Source of the DNA: Halomonas sp. M20
GTDB lineage: Bacteria; Pseudomonadota; Gammaproteobacteria; Pseudomonadales; Halomonadaceae
DNA: 64,000 nt
NCBI RefSeq assembly: GCF_020622265.1
Contig: NZ_JACNMQ010000001.1
Coordinates: 248,001 to 312,000 of the forward strand
Reading direction: 5' to 3'
In this document: positions 30,053 through 38,322 of the stretch, one piece after another
Position numbering within the stretch: the stretch's first letter is position 1
Layout of the letters: each line of letters starts with the position of its first letter
Notes under the pieces: model-generated
The model's input: only the letters and a program-made list of their open reading frames with translations
What the model was told of the DNA's origin: nothing
Databases searched by the model: none
Translations under genes and position numbers: made by a program

Positions 30053-31600
30053 ATGACCCTACGAACCCCTATCGCCACCGGTTCCGATTGGAACTTCGAG
30101 ATGCTCACCGACTATGAGCGCGAGATTGCGCGCTTGGCGGATGAGTACCGTCTGGATATCTATCCCAATCAGATCGAGATCATCACCTCGGAACAGATGA
30201 TGGATGCCTACGCCAGCGTCGGTATGCCAGTGGGCTATCATCACTGGTCCTTCGGCAAGCAATTTCTATCCGTCGAGCAGGCCTATCGTCGTGGGCAGAT
30301 GGGGTTGGCCTATGAGCTCGTGATCAACTCCGACCCCTGCATCGCCTATTTGATGGAAGAAAATACGCTGATGATGCAGGTATTGGTCATGGCCCATGCC
30401 TGCTATGGCCACAACTCGTTTTTCAAGGGCAACTATCTGTTTCGCACCTGGACGGATGCCTCGGCCATCGTCGATTATCTGGTCTTCGCCCGAAAGTATG
30501 TCTCCGAATGCGAGGAGCGTCATGGCGTGGCGGCGGTAGAGCAACTGCTTGATGCCTGCCATGCGTTGCAGAACTATGGCGTCGACCGGTACAAGCGGCC
30601 TTCGCCGATCTCCGCCGAGGAGGAAGCGCGGCGTCAAACCGAGCGTGAAGAGTACCTGCAATCCCAGGTCAACATGCTGTGGCGCACGATCCCGCTCTCT
30701 CAGGCATTGGATGTCCCGTTAGCGGACGATAGCGAAGACCCGTTGGGCCTGCATCAGCAAGGCCGGTATCCGGAAGAGCCTCAGGAGAATCTGCTCTACT
30801 TCATCGAGAAGAATGCACCCCTGCTGGCGCCCTGGCAGCGTGAAATCGTGCGTATCGTGCGCAAACTGGCGCAGTACTTCTATCCTCAGCGCCAGACCCA
30901 GGTCATGAACGAGGGCTGGGCTACCTTCTGGCATTACACCCTGATGAATCGGTTGTTCGATGAAGGGCTGGTGGGTGAAGGACTCATTCTCGAGTTTCTC
31001 CAGTCGCATACGGCGGTAGTCAACCAGCCGGGATTCGATAGCCCTCACTACAGCGGCATCAATCCCTACGCCCTGGGGTTTGCCATGTTCAGCGACATTC
31101 GCCGGATCTGCGAAGCCCCTACGGATGAGGATCACGAGTGGTTTCCCGAGATTGCAGGCAGCGATTGGCTTGATACCCTTCATTTCGCCATGCGCAACTT
31201 CAAGGATGAGTCCTTCATTCAACAGTTTCTCTCGCCCAAGGTGATTCGCGATCTAAAACTGTTTTCGCTTGTCGATGATGACAGTGAGGAGCTGCTCTCC
31301 ATCGAGGCTATCCATGACGAAAGGGGGTATCAGCGAGTGCGTGAAGCGCTTTCCGTGCAGTACGCCTTGTCGGTGCGCGAGCCCAATATTCAGGTCTGGA
31401 AAGCGGACATACGCGGCGATCGCTCGCTGACATTGCATCACGTTCAGGATCGGCGTCGGTCGTTGGCCAAGAGCGTCTATCCGGTGATGCGTCACCTACA
31501 TCATCTATGGGGGTTTCCAGTCAAGCTGGCCTCCATGGAGGACGGTGACATCGTGCGGCGGTATCAATGGCCGTTGCCGGATAAAGCGAGCGAAGGATAG
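30053..31600 (+). CDS. ycgB: SpoVR family protein
   Basis: 515 residues, the usual length for YcgB/SpoVR. The HACYGHNSFFK and NEGWATFWHY motifs carry conserved histidines and acidic residues that look metal-binding. The family's function is uncertain despite its sporulation name. Co-location with yeaG and yeaH is conserved across proteobacteria and supports a common stress function. A bidirectional terminator follows at 31649-31669. Confidence 0.93.
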   Translation: MTLRTPIATGSDWNFEMLTDYEREIARLADEYRLDIYPNQIEIITSEQMMDAYASVGMPVGYHHWSFGKQFLSVEQAYRRGQMGLAYELVINSDPCIAYLMEENTLMMQVLVMAHACYGHNSFFKGNYLFRTWTDASAIVDYLVFARKYVSECEERHGVAAVEQLLDACHALQNYGVDRYKRPSPISAEEEARRQTEREEYLQSQVNMLWRTIPLSQALDVPLADDSEDPLGLHQQGRYPEEPQENLLYFIEKNAPLLAPWQREIVRIVRKLAQYFYPQRQTQVMNEGWATFWHYTLMNRLFDEGLVGEGLILEFLQSHTAVVNQPGFDSPHYSGINPYALGFAMFSDIRRICEAPTDEDHEWFPEIAGSDWLDTLHFAMRNFKDESFIQQFLSPKVIRDLKLFSLVDDDSEELLSIEAIHDERGYQRVREALSVQYALSVREPNIQVWKADIRGDRSLTLHHVQDRRRSLAKSVYPVMRHLHHLWGFPVKLASMEDGDIVRRYQWPLPDKASEG

Positions 31601-31648
31601 GGTCTGTATTTCATATTGGTTGACTGTTGCGCTGCCTGGAATGAAAAA

Positions 31649-31669
31649 CGCGCCGGAAGTACCGGCGCG
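31649..31669. terminator. bidirectional terminator between ycgB and the HiPIP gene
   Basis: A perfect 8-bp GC stem (CGCGCCGG with CCGGCGCG) around AAGTA, with AAAAA on one side and CTTT on the other. It lies between convergent genes. Confidence 0.8.
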
Positions 31670-31695
31670 CTTTGCTTGGGATTGCAAGCGAGAAG

Positions 31696-32010
31696 TCAGG
31701 CCTTTTTGGCCCAGGATTGACACCAGCCATTCGGCTCGACGCTATTTTGCGGAAACAATTGACATCCGTTATTGGCTTCCTGGAAGAACATGCAGTTAGA
31801 GCATAGTTCGCCTTCCTCATAAGCCGGGTGGTCGCTTGCTTCTTCGGCGTTCTTGACGTAATTCAACGCCTTTGCCTGAGGATCCTCGGGGTCGAGGGGT
31901 TCCAGTTCCTGAGCAAACGCCCGTTGGGAAAGAATGCCAACGCCCAGAGGAAGAGCGGCGAGGCCGAGTAGACTATTGCGCATGAACGCACGGCGACTAT
32001 TTTGAGCCAT
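31696..32010 (-). CDS. high-potential iron-sulfur protein (HiPIP), Tat-exported
   Basis: 104 residues. The N-terminal twin-arginine signal has SRRAFMRNS followed by a hydrophobic stretch and an AFA-like cleavage region near residue 33. The mature part has the HiPIP cysteine pattern: CSNC, then a third cysteine in NGCQLF and a fourth in GWCQSW. HiPIPs are small periplasmic electron carriers with a 4Fe-4S cluster. It stands alone, so its partner is unknown; the cbb3 oxidase encoded in this window is one possible acceptor. Confidence 0.92.
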   Translation of the reverse strand: MAQNSRRAFMRNSLLGLAALPLGVGILSQRAFAQELEPLDPEDPQAKALNYVKNAEEASDHPAYEEGELCSNCMFFQEANNGCQLFPQNSVEPNGWCQSWAKKA

Positions 32011-32370
32011 GGTATCTCCTTGATTCTCATGTATAAGTCACGGTTTTGGGCGTTTTCGCCTCTAGTTTGCACTGCTGCATTATGCTGCCATGCTTACAGC
32101 AGATCGAAACGCCAGGTTCCGATGCTTCCATCCTAGTCGATGCGTGCTGTAATCACTAATTTCCAGGCGGCGCTGGTCGCGGCAATTAGTCGCGCAATAA
32201 AACGAGAGCAGCAAACTGCGAAGTGGTTTTGAGTGCCCACATGTGGGTCGGCAGGATTTGGGCTGCTTCGGTTTTACGAATAGCTGATATACTGCAGGGT
32301 GATATCGGGCTGTCCCACCACGACAATCGTTTACCTATATTCAACTGCTGTGCAAGCAAGGAGCCGTTCG
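32011..32370. other. divergent intergenic region between the HiPIP gene and the Lrp-sensor gene
   Basis: 360 bases without a gene. Visible items are a possible minus-strand -10 (CATAAT, 32084-32079) for the HiPIP gene, a perfect 12-base palindrome CCCACATGTGGG at 32236-32247, and a good plus-strand -10 TATACT at 32288-32293 for the downstream gene. All are by eye. Confidence 0.45.
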
Positions 32371-32646
32371 ATGCAAAATGCGGTGATTCTGATCAATGCC
32401 GAGAAGGGCCAGATCAAGGGCGTCGCCGAGCGCCTGGCAGAAGTCGATGGCATCAGCGAAGTCTATTCGACCTGCGGCCGTTACGATCTGGTCGCCATTG
32501 CCCGGACCAACGACTTCGAAAGTCTCGCGGAGCTGGTCACCGAACGGCTCATGCGCGTCGAGGGTATCCGGGAGACCGAGACGCTGAATGCCATGCAGGT
32601 GCATTCGCGGCATGATTTGGAGACGATGTTCAGCGTCGGCCTTTGA
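32371..32646 (+). CDS. stand-alone Lrp/AsnC ligand-binding (RAM) domain protein
   Basis: 91 residues that match only the regulatory RAM domain of Lrp/AsnC regulators (betaalphabeta fold with a GRYDLVAIARTN segment). No helix-turn-helix is present. The ATG at 32371 follows AAGGAG; the open frame from 32299 has no support. Such short proteins are common in proteobacteria and may bind amino acids or form mixed oligomers with full-length Lrp proteins. A palindrome sits upstream. Confidence 0.85.
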   Translation: MQNAVILINAEKGQIKGVAERLAEVDGISEVYSTCGRYDLVAIARTNDFESLAELVTERLMRVEGIRETETLNAMQVHSRHDLETMFSVGL

Positions 32647-32648
32647 GA

Positions 32649-32805
32649 CTTGGCTGAAAAGTGCCTGCGCTTTGTCCAGACGGCGTTAAAAATTGACTCG
32701 TGCGCGAGTCCGATCAAGATACTCAAATTTACTTCGTGTAAACTCCGTTCTTTCGCCAATTTTTGCCTTGTCTGGACTTCGCTCGTCTACTTTTCACTCC
32801 AAGCC
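32649..32805. repeat. long-palindrome dispersed element, copy A
   Basis: About 157 bases. The two arms match over nearly their full length, with blocks TGAAAAGT, GTCCAGAC and AAAAATTG each present in inverted form on the other side. The centre holds two smaller hairpins (GACTCG-TGCG-CGAGTC and TTTAC-TTCGT-GTAAA). The core shares CGGCGTT, AAATTGA, GTAAACTCCG and GCCTTGTCT with copy B at 58928. It lies between the Lrp-sensor and nuclease genes. Confidence 0.8.
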
Positions 32806-32849
32806 TACGTCTTTTAAACATTTTTCTTTAGAATTCGAATAAGCGATCA

Positions 32850-33704
32850 ATGTTACTCTCTTTCCCCTTCCTACGCCGCCAGGTGCGCAATCTGGGTGTT
32901 ACCTTGCTGTTCGTGCTGGCCGCCACCGGCCTGTGGTATTGGCAGGAGCAGGACGTTCGTGATCGGCTGAGCTGGATGGGCGTGCCTACCTGGGACGCCC
33001 TTGGCGCTACCAATTTTCATCGCGTTCTGCGCAACGATGGCACCTTGATCGGCTGGTCGGACCTGCGGGTCAATCCGCTATGGGTGAGCTATCGGTTGCG
33101 AGAAGTCGACGATCCTCGCAGCGGGCCGCGCCCGAACTTCAAGCGGGACTGGCGAACGCTATGGCCCATCGCGCCGGAAAGCTATTTTGGCAGCGGCTAC
33201 GATAGAGGCCACTTGGCACCCAACTATGCCATCGCCACGGTTCATGGACGCACGGCACAAACCCAAACATTCCTGATGTCGAACATCTCGCCTCAGCGGC
33301 CTGACTTGAACCGCAAGCTCTGGCAACGCCTGGAAGAAGTCATCATCGACCACTTCGTGCCGCGCTTCGGGGTCGTCGAGGTGATCACGGGCCCTGTCTT
33401 TCCCGCTGACTTCATGGACAACGTCTTCAATCGGGTCGGGCTGGTCGAAGTGCCCCAAGCGTTCTACAAGATCATCGTGGTACCGAGCAAGCAGCCCAAA
33501 GCGCTGGCATTTCTCATGCCCCAGACGGTGCAGGGAAACGAACCATTGGATCGCTATCTAGTGAGTATTGATGAAATCGAGGCGCGGACAGGCCTAGATT
33601 TCTTTTCGCTATTGCCGGATGACGTCGAAACAGGGCTGGAAAGCAGTATTCGGGCGCAAGGATGGGATTTGAAGAAAGTAGCCAGGTTGCCGTCGCGTTA
33701 TTGA
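32850..33704 (+). CDS. membrane-anchored DNA/RNA non-specific endonuclease
   Basis: 284 residues. An N-terminal hydrophobic segment (about 14-30) serves as signal anchor or signal peptide. The betabetaalpha-metal nuclease motif DRGHLAP starts at D118 with catalytic H121, and the partner asparagine segment SNISPQ follows. This is the NucA/EndoG family; the enzyme would act in the periplasm or outside. It follows the palindromic element A. A nutrient-scavenging role is possible. It has no obvious immunity partner, which argues against a toxin. Confidence 0.88.
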   Translation: MLLSFPFLRRQVRNLGVTLLFVLAATGLWYWQEQDVRDRLSWMGVPTWDALGATNFHRVLRNDGTLIGWSDLRVNPLWVSYRLREVDDPRSGPRPNFKRDWRTLWPIAPESYFGSGYDRGHLAPNYAIATVHGRTAQTQTFLMSNISPQRPDLNRKLWQRLEEVIIDHFVPRFGVVEVITGPVFPADFMDNVFNRVGLVEVPQAFYKIIVVPSKQPKALAFLMPQTVQGNEPLDRYLVSIDEIEARTGLDFFSLLPDDVETGLESSIRAQGWDLKKVARLPSRY

Positions 33705-33773
33705 ACATCCAAGAAAATGCTGGAAAACGTGAACGGAAATAGAAGAGGGGTTAGAAAGATGATGCGATGCGTG

Positions 33774-33860
33774 TGGTGCCCAGGAGAGGACTTGAACCTC
33801 CACATCCGTAAGGATACTAGCACCTGAAGCTAGCGCGTCTACCAATTCCGCCACCTGGGC
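33774..33860 (-). tRNA. tRNA-Leu (anticodon CAG), copy 1
   Basis: 87 bases with a long variable arm and encoded CCA. Anticodon loop TTCAGGT gives CAG. Acceptor GCCCAGG pairs with CCTGGGC. It lies downstream of copy 2 in the same transcript. Confidence 0.96.
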
Positions 33861-33896
33861 GCATCATCGTCATTCGTACTGCTGGAGTCTTTAATT

Positions 33897-33983
33897 TGGT
33901 GCCCGGGAGAGGACTTGAACCTCCACATCCGTAAGGATACTAGCACCTGAAGCTAGCGCGTCTACCAATTCCGCCACCCGGGC
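33897..33983 (-). tRNA. tRNA-Leu (anticodon CAG), copy 2
   Basis: 87 bases, identical to copy 1 except for one compensated acceptor-stem pair: the acceptor is GCCCGGG paired with CCCGGGC. Encoded CCA is present. It is nearest the promoter. Confidence 0.96.
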
Positions 33984-33995
33984 AAGTGGTCACGC

Positions 33996-34023
33996 ATATT
34001 ACCGATTCTGCGTCGAAATGCAA
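33996..34023 (-). promoter_or_regulatory. promoter of the tRNA-Leu pair
   Basis: On the minus strand TTGCAT (34023-34018), a 16-base spacer and TAATAT (34001-33996) lie 12 bases before the first tRNA-Leu gene. Confidence 0.6.
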
Positions 34024-34180
34024 GCAGGAAAACGCCGTTTCAGCGGCTGGAATTGGCGTTTCCAAAGGTGATGGTTGGGTCGTTTCCCTGGCGGCGCTAT
34101 ACTGCGCCCATGACACTTTATTCTTATCTTGCTTCATACCGGCTGCCGCACGCCCATTTCTTCTCGAGGAAGCTTCATTC

Positions 34181-36622
34181 ATGAACCACTGGACGTTGAG
34201 CGACGACCCACAGGCGGAGCGCGAAGCCCATAAATACGATCGGCCCGTGCCCAGTCGGGAGTATCTGCTATCCCGGCTCGAAGAGTACGGAAAACCCATT
34301 ACCCACGAGGACATGAGCCGCCTGCTGGGGCTGGAGGATGACGACCAGCTCGAAGCCGTGCGCCGACGCCTGGCGGCCATGGAGCGTGACGGCCAGATAC
34401 TGCGGGATCGCCGCGGCAATTACGCCCTGATCGACAAGCTCGATCTGGTCAAGGGCAAGGTACTGGGACATCGCGACGGCTTTGGGTTCCTAATCCGCGA
34501 CGATGGCAAGAAACCGGATCTGGTGATGCCGCCTCGCCAGATGCGTCGGGTCTTTCATGGTGACCATGTTTTGACGCGTGTGAGTGGCCGGGATCGGCGT
34601 GGTCGCGACGAAGCCACCATCGTCGAGATACTGGCGCGCAATACCCAGACCCTGGTGGGCATCTATCGTGAGCGTTCCAGCGAATTCAGCGTGTTGATTC
34701 CGGAGAATTCGCGCATCCCGCTCGAAGTGATCATTCCCAACAAGGCGACAGGCGGCGCCAAGGACGGGCAGGTCGTTTCGGTAAAGATCACCCAGCAGCC
34801 GGAGACCCGGATGCAGCCGGTGGGTGAAGTCGTCGAGGTGCTGGGGGAGCGTATGGACCCGGGCATGGAGATCGATATCGCCATTCGCAGCCACGACATT
34901 CCCGCGGATTTTCCCCCGGAAGTCGAAGACGAAACCGCCGGTATTTCCGCGGAAGTGGCCGAGGCGGACAAGCAGCACCGGGTCGATCTGCGGGATACGC
35001 CGCTGGTCACCATCGATGGCGAGGATGCCAAGGATTTCGACGACGCGGTATGTGCCTGGAAGACCAAGTCCGGAAGCTGGAAGCTGCTGGTGGCCATTGC
35101 CGATGTCTCTCACTATGTACGCATCGGCTCGGCGCTGGACCAGGAGGGGCATACCCGAGGCAATTCGGTCTACTTTCCGGGCCAGGTGGTGCCGATGCTG
35201 CCGGAGCTTCTTTCCAATGGCCTCTGCTCGCTGAATCCCGAGGTCGATCGCTTGACCCTGGTCTGTGAGATGAACATTTCCCAGACCGGGGCGATCAGCC
35301 GCTATAAATTCTACGAGGCAGTCATTCGCTCCCATGCGCGACTGACCTACACGCAAGTCGGGGAAATGCTCGAATCGCCGGATAGCGCCGAAGGCCAGGC
35401 ACTGTGCGAGCGCTATCGCTCGGTGTTGCCATCACTGAAAAGCCTGCATGCACTCTACAAGATACTGCGGGAGTCCCGCACTCAGCGTGGCGCCATTGAC
35501 TTCGAAACCACGGAAACGGAAATCCTGTTCAACGCCGAGCGCAAGATCGAGGCCATCGTCCCGCGTACCCGCAACGATGCCCATAAGCTGATCGAAGAGT
35601 GCATGCTGGCAGCCAATGTGGCGACCGCGCGCTTCCTCGACAAGCATGATCTGCCGGCGCTGTATCGTATTCACCAGCAGCCATCCCCTGAACGCCTCGA
35701 CAAGCTGCGGTTGTTTCTCAACGAGCTGGGCCTATCCCTGGGGGGCGGAGACGATCCAACGCCTCAGGACTATCAGGCGCTTCGCGAGGTGATCAAGGAT
35801 CGCCCGGACGCGGATATCATTCAGACGGTAATGCTGCGCTCCATGAGTCAGGCGGTTTACTCACCACAGAATGAAGGTCACTTCGGACTGGCCTATCAGG
35901 CCTATGCCCACTTTACCTCGCCGATTCGGCGCTATCCGGATCTGCTGGTGCACCGGGCGATTCGTTCGGTGATTCGAGGGCCGCGCAAGACCGCGACGGT
36001 TGAGCGGGTCGAGGGCGCGCCGGTGGAAAAACCCAGCCAGTGGTGCCCCTATACCTTCGAGCAGATGGTCGAGTTGGGCGAACACTGCTCGATGACCGAG
36101 CGCCGCGCCGACGATGCCACGCGAGACGTGGCCGATTGGCTCAAGTGCGAGTTCATGTCCGACAAGGTGGGCGAGGTATTCGAAGGCACTATCGCCTCGG
36201 TGACCGGATTCGGCATCTTCGTGCGCCTCGACGAGGTGTATGTAGAAGGACTGGTTCATGTCACTTCGCTACCCTCGGATTACTACCATTACGAGCCCGA
36301 GAAGCATCGTCTCAAGGGCGAGCGTGGCGGTATGGCCTATCGTCTTGGAGATGGGGTCACCGTGCAGGTGGCCCGGGTCGATCTCGACGATCGCAAGATC
36401 GATTTCGAGTTGATCGATGAAAAGCCTCGCAAGCAGCGTCAGCCGCGTAAACCCAAGGCCAGCGCCGCTGGCGCTCCGACCTCCAGCGACGAAAAATCGG
36501 GGCAGGCGAAACCCGGTAACCGCAAGTCACGCCCGGGCAAGAAAGAGCGCGAGAAAGACAAGGCCGGTGGGCCGAGCCGCTCCCGGCGAGGCAGGCGCAA
36601 GCCCGCCGGCAACAAGGCATGA
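34181..36622 (+). CDS. rnr: ribonuclease R
   Basis: 813 residues, the same length as E. coli RNase R. Order: winged-helix domain at the N-terminus, cold-shock domains, RNB catalytic domain with D279, D282, D285, D287 and D288 in DGEDAKDFDD, S1 domain near 705-785, and a lysine/arginine-rich C-terminal tail. It degrades structured RNA 3' to 5'. The ATG at 34181 was chosen over an open frame from 33986 because the family begins there. It overlaps rlmB by 4 bases (ATGA), so the two are coupled. Confidence 0.96.
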   Translation: MNHWTLSDDPQAEREAHKYDRPVPSREYLLSRLEEYGKPITHEDMSRLLGLEDDDQLEAVRRRLAAMERDGQILRDRRGNYALIDKLDLVKGKVLGHRDGFGFLIRDDGKKPDLVMPPRQMRRVFHGDHVLTRVSGRDRRGRDEATIVEILARNTQTLVGIYRERSSEFSVLIPENSRIPLEVIIPNKATGGAKDGQVVSVKITQQPETRMQPVGEVVEVLGERMDPGMEIDIAIRSHDIPADFPPEVEDETAGISAEVAEADKQHRVDLRDTPLVTIDGEDAKDFDDAVCAWKTKSGSWKLLVAIADVSHYVRIGSALDQEGHTRGNSVYFPGQVVPMLPELLSNGLCSLNPEVDRLTLVCEMNISQTGAISRYKFYEAVIRSHARLTYTQVGEMLESPDSAEGQALCERYRSVLPSLKSLHALYKILRESRTQRGAIDFETTETEILFNAERKIEAIVPRTRNDAHKLIEECMLAANVATARFLDKHDLPALYRIHQQPSPERLDKLRLFLNELGLSLGGGDDPTPQDYQALREVIKDRPDADIIQTVMLRSMSQAVYSPQNEGHFGLAYQAYAHFTSPIRRYPDLLVHRAIRSVIRGPRKTATVERVEGAPVEKPSQWCPYTFEQMVELGEHCSMTERRADDATRDVADWLKCEFMSDKVGEVFEGTIASVTGFGIFVRLDEVYVEGLVHVTSLPSDYYHYEPEKHRLKGERGGMAYRLGDGVTVQVARVDLDDRKIDFELIDEKPRKQRQPRKPKASAAGAPTSSDEKSGQAKPGNRKSRPGKKEREKDKAGGPSRSRRGRRKPAGNKA

Positions 36623-37449
36623 GTCGCGCCGGTTCGTCCCGCTCCCGCAATTCGCCCCGGGGTTCGCGGCGCGGCAAGGATCATCGCTCTACCAGTGCAG
36701 TCAGGCCCAATGGCCTGGATGCCGTGTTTGGCATGCATGCGGTGGAGGCATTGTTCAACCAGGATGCCATGCCGCGAGAGCTGTGGGTGCAGGAAGGCCA
36801 GGCGGAAACGCGCTTGTCTGCGCTGGTTGATAAGGCGCGACATGCTGGCACGCATGTGACCCATCACCCTCGCGAAGTGCTCGACGACATCGCCCAGGGG
36901 AGCGCACATCAAGGAGTCGTTGCCTTCTGTACGCCGCTCATGGCGCATAGTGAAGAAGAACTGATGTTGCGGCTCAATGGCTGGCCACATCAAGAGCCGC
37001 CGCTACTGCTGATTCTCGATGGCGTCACCGATGTGCATAATCTTGGCGCCTGTCTGCGCAGCGCCGATGCGGCGGGCGCGCATGGTGTCATTCTGCCCAA
37101 GGACAAGTCCGCACCTCTCAACGCCGTGGTACGCAAGGTGGCCTCGGGTGCCGCGGAAAGCGTGCCGGTCTATCAGGTCACCAATCTGGCGCGCGCCATG
37201 GCACGACTCAAGGAAGCCGGGGTCTGGCTGAGCGGGACTGCCGGCGAGGCGGAAGCAAGTTTGTTCGACATCGATCTATCCGGCCCCTGTGGCGTGGTGA
37301 TGGGCGCCGAGGGCAAGGGATTGAGACGTCTGACCCGGGAAGCCTGCGACACATTGGTCAAGCTACCCATGGCCGGCTGTGTCTCTAGTCTCAACGTGTC
37401 GGTAGCCGCCGGTATCTGTCTGTATGAAGCAGTGCGCCAGCGGTGCTGA
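36619..37449 (+). CDS. rlmB: 23S rRNA (guanosine-2251-2'-O)-methyltransferase
   Basis: 276 residues: a basic N-terminal extension of about 35 residues, a substrate-binding domain, and the SpoU/TrmH knot with NLGACLRSADAAG, the GAEGKG-like motif 2 and LNVSVAAG near the C-terminus. It methylates G2251 in the peptidyl transferase P loop. It starts within the rnr stop codon; rnr-rlmB order is standard in gammaproteobacteria. The basic extension is longer than in E. coli. Confidence 0.94.
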   Translation: MSRAGSSRSRNSPRGSRRGKDHRSTSAVRPNGLDAVFGMHAVEALFNQDAMPRELWVQEGQAETRLSALVDKARHAGTHVTHHPREVLDDIAQGSAHQGVVAFCTPLMAHSEEELMLRLNGWPHQEPPLLLILDGVTDVHNLGACLRSADAAGAHGVILPKDKSAPLNAVVRKVASGAAESVPVYQVTNLARAMARLKEAGVWLSGTAGEAEASLFDIDLSGPCGVVMGAEGKGLRRLTREACDTLVKLPMAGCVSSLNVSVAAGICLYEAVRQRC

Positions 37450-37466
37450 CAGGATGTTGCCTTTTC

Positions 37467-37495
37467 TTGCAAGAAGAGAAGGCGATCACTACAAT
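37467..37495 (+). promoter_or_regulatory. rpsF: sigma-70 promoter of the rpsF operon
   Basis: TTGCAA (37467-37472), a 17-base spacer and TACAAT (37490-37495), leaving a leader of about 105 bases before rpsF. Confidence 0.7.
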
Positions 37496-37548
37496 AACGC
37501 GGTTCTTCGAACACCCTATCTAGTTTATCTAGTAAACCACGACTCCTT

Positions 37549-37583
37549 GCTTCCCGCGGTGGGATTTCCCTGCCCCCGGAAGC
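37549..37583 (+). promoter_or_regulatory. rpsF: leader hairpin, candidate S6:S18 autoregulatory element
   Basis: The rpsF leader can fold with an outer stem GCTTCC/GGAAGC, an internal loop containing CCG on the left and C-rich bases on the right, and an inner GGG/CCC stem. This resembles the described S6:S18-binding leader motif, in which a CCG bulge mimics the 16S rRNA site. Fold judged by eye. Confidence 0.4.
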
Positions 37584-37605
37584 TGTCAAACCGAAAGGAG
37601 AGTTC

Positions 37606-38061
37606 ATGCGTCATTATGAAGTCGTCTTCATGGTCCATCCGGACCAGAGCGAACAAGTATCCGCCATGGTCGAGCGCTATACCGGGCTCGTCACCGACAA
37701 CGGCGGTACCGTTCACCGTCTTGAGGATTGGGGGCGCCGTCACCTGGCCTATCCGATCAACAAGATCCACAAAGCCCACTACGTGCTGATGAACATCGAG
37801 TGCCGCGGCGAGACCCTCGACGAGCTCGAGAACATCTTCCGTTTCAACGATGCGATCATCCGCAGTCTGGTCGTGCGCTGCAAGGAAGCCGTCACCGAAG
37901 CCTCACCGATGATGAAGCCTGCGGATGACCGTCGCCCACGCCGCGAAGATCGTTCCGACAAGCCTCGTGACGAGCGTGACGATAGCCGCGAGCGTTCCGA
38001 CGATAGCCGTGAGCGCTCTGACGATAGCTCCGAGCGTACGCAAACCGCCGACGCCCAGTGA
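37606..38061 (+). CDS. rpsF: 30S ribosomal protein S6 with extended repetitive tail
   Basis: 151 residues. The first about 100 form a normal S6 domain (begins [14 protein letters not shown]). The remaining tail is highly charged and ends in three 21-bp, 7-residue repeats (37978-38040) of the type DDSRERS. E. coli S6 is shorter, with a small acidic tail that is extended by glutamate ligation. The start has AAAGGAGAG upstream. The operon order rpsF-rpsR-(membrane gene)-rplI is typical. Confidence 0.97.
   Translation: MRHYEVVFMVHPDQSEQVSAMVERYTGLVTDNGGTVHRLEDWGRRHLAYPINKIHKAHYVLMNIECRGETLDELENIFRFNDAIIRSLVVRCKEAVTEASPMMKPADDRRPRREDRSDKPRDERDDSRERSDDSRERSDDSSERTQTADAQ
37978..38040 (+). repeat. 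rpsF: 21-bp in-frame repeat in the rpsF tail
   Basis: Three 21-bp units beginning GACGATAGC encode [14 protein letters not shown] and DDSSERT. Synonymous differences (CGC/CGT, TCC/TCT) show the units have diverged while the peptide was kept. Confidence 0.85.
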
Positions 38062-38085
38062 TCCGCATTTCCAGGAGGATGAGTC

Positions 38086-38313
38086 ATGGCACGTTTTTTC
38101 CGTCGCCGTAAGTTCTGTCGTTTCACCGCAGAAGGCATAAAGCATATCGATTACAAAGATCTCGATACGCTCAAGGCCTATATCACGGAAACCGGCAAGA
38201 TCGTTCCGAGCCGTATCACTGGCACGCGAGCGCGTTATCAGCGCCAGCTTTCGACTGCCATCAAGCGTGCTCGTTATCTGTCGCTACTACCCTATACCGA
38301 TAGCCACCAGTAA
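38086..38313 (+). CDS. rpsR: 30S ribosomal protein S18
   Basis: 75 residues, full length, beginning [13 protein letters not shown] as in gammaproteobacterial S18. It pairs with S6 on the 30S platform. CAGGAGGAT precedes the start. It lies 24 bases after rpsF. Confidence 0.98.
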   Translation: MARFFRRRKFCRFTAEGIKHIDYKDLDTLKAYITETGKIVPSRITGTRARYQRQLSTAIKRARYLSLLPYTDSHQ

Positions 38314-38322
38314 GACGTCAGC

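Noticed and set aside
32850-33704. The NucA-type nuclease as a toxin or phage-defence gene
   Set aside because: It has a membrane anchor or signal, no adjacent immunity gene and no defence neighbours; nutrient scavenging is simpler.
33609-33854. Small frame running through tRNA-Leu
   Set aside because: The peptide is the translated tRNA itself, a common false gene call over tRNA-Leu.
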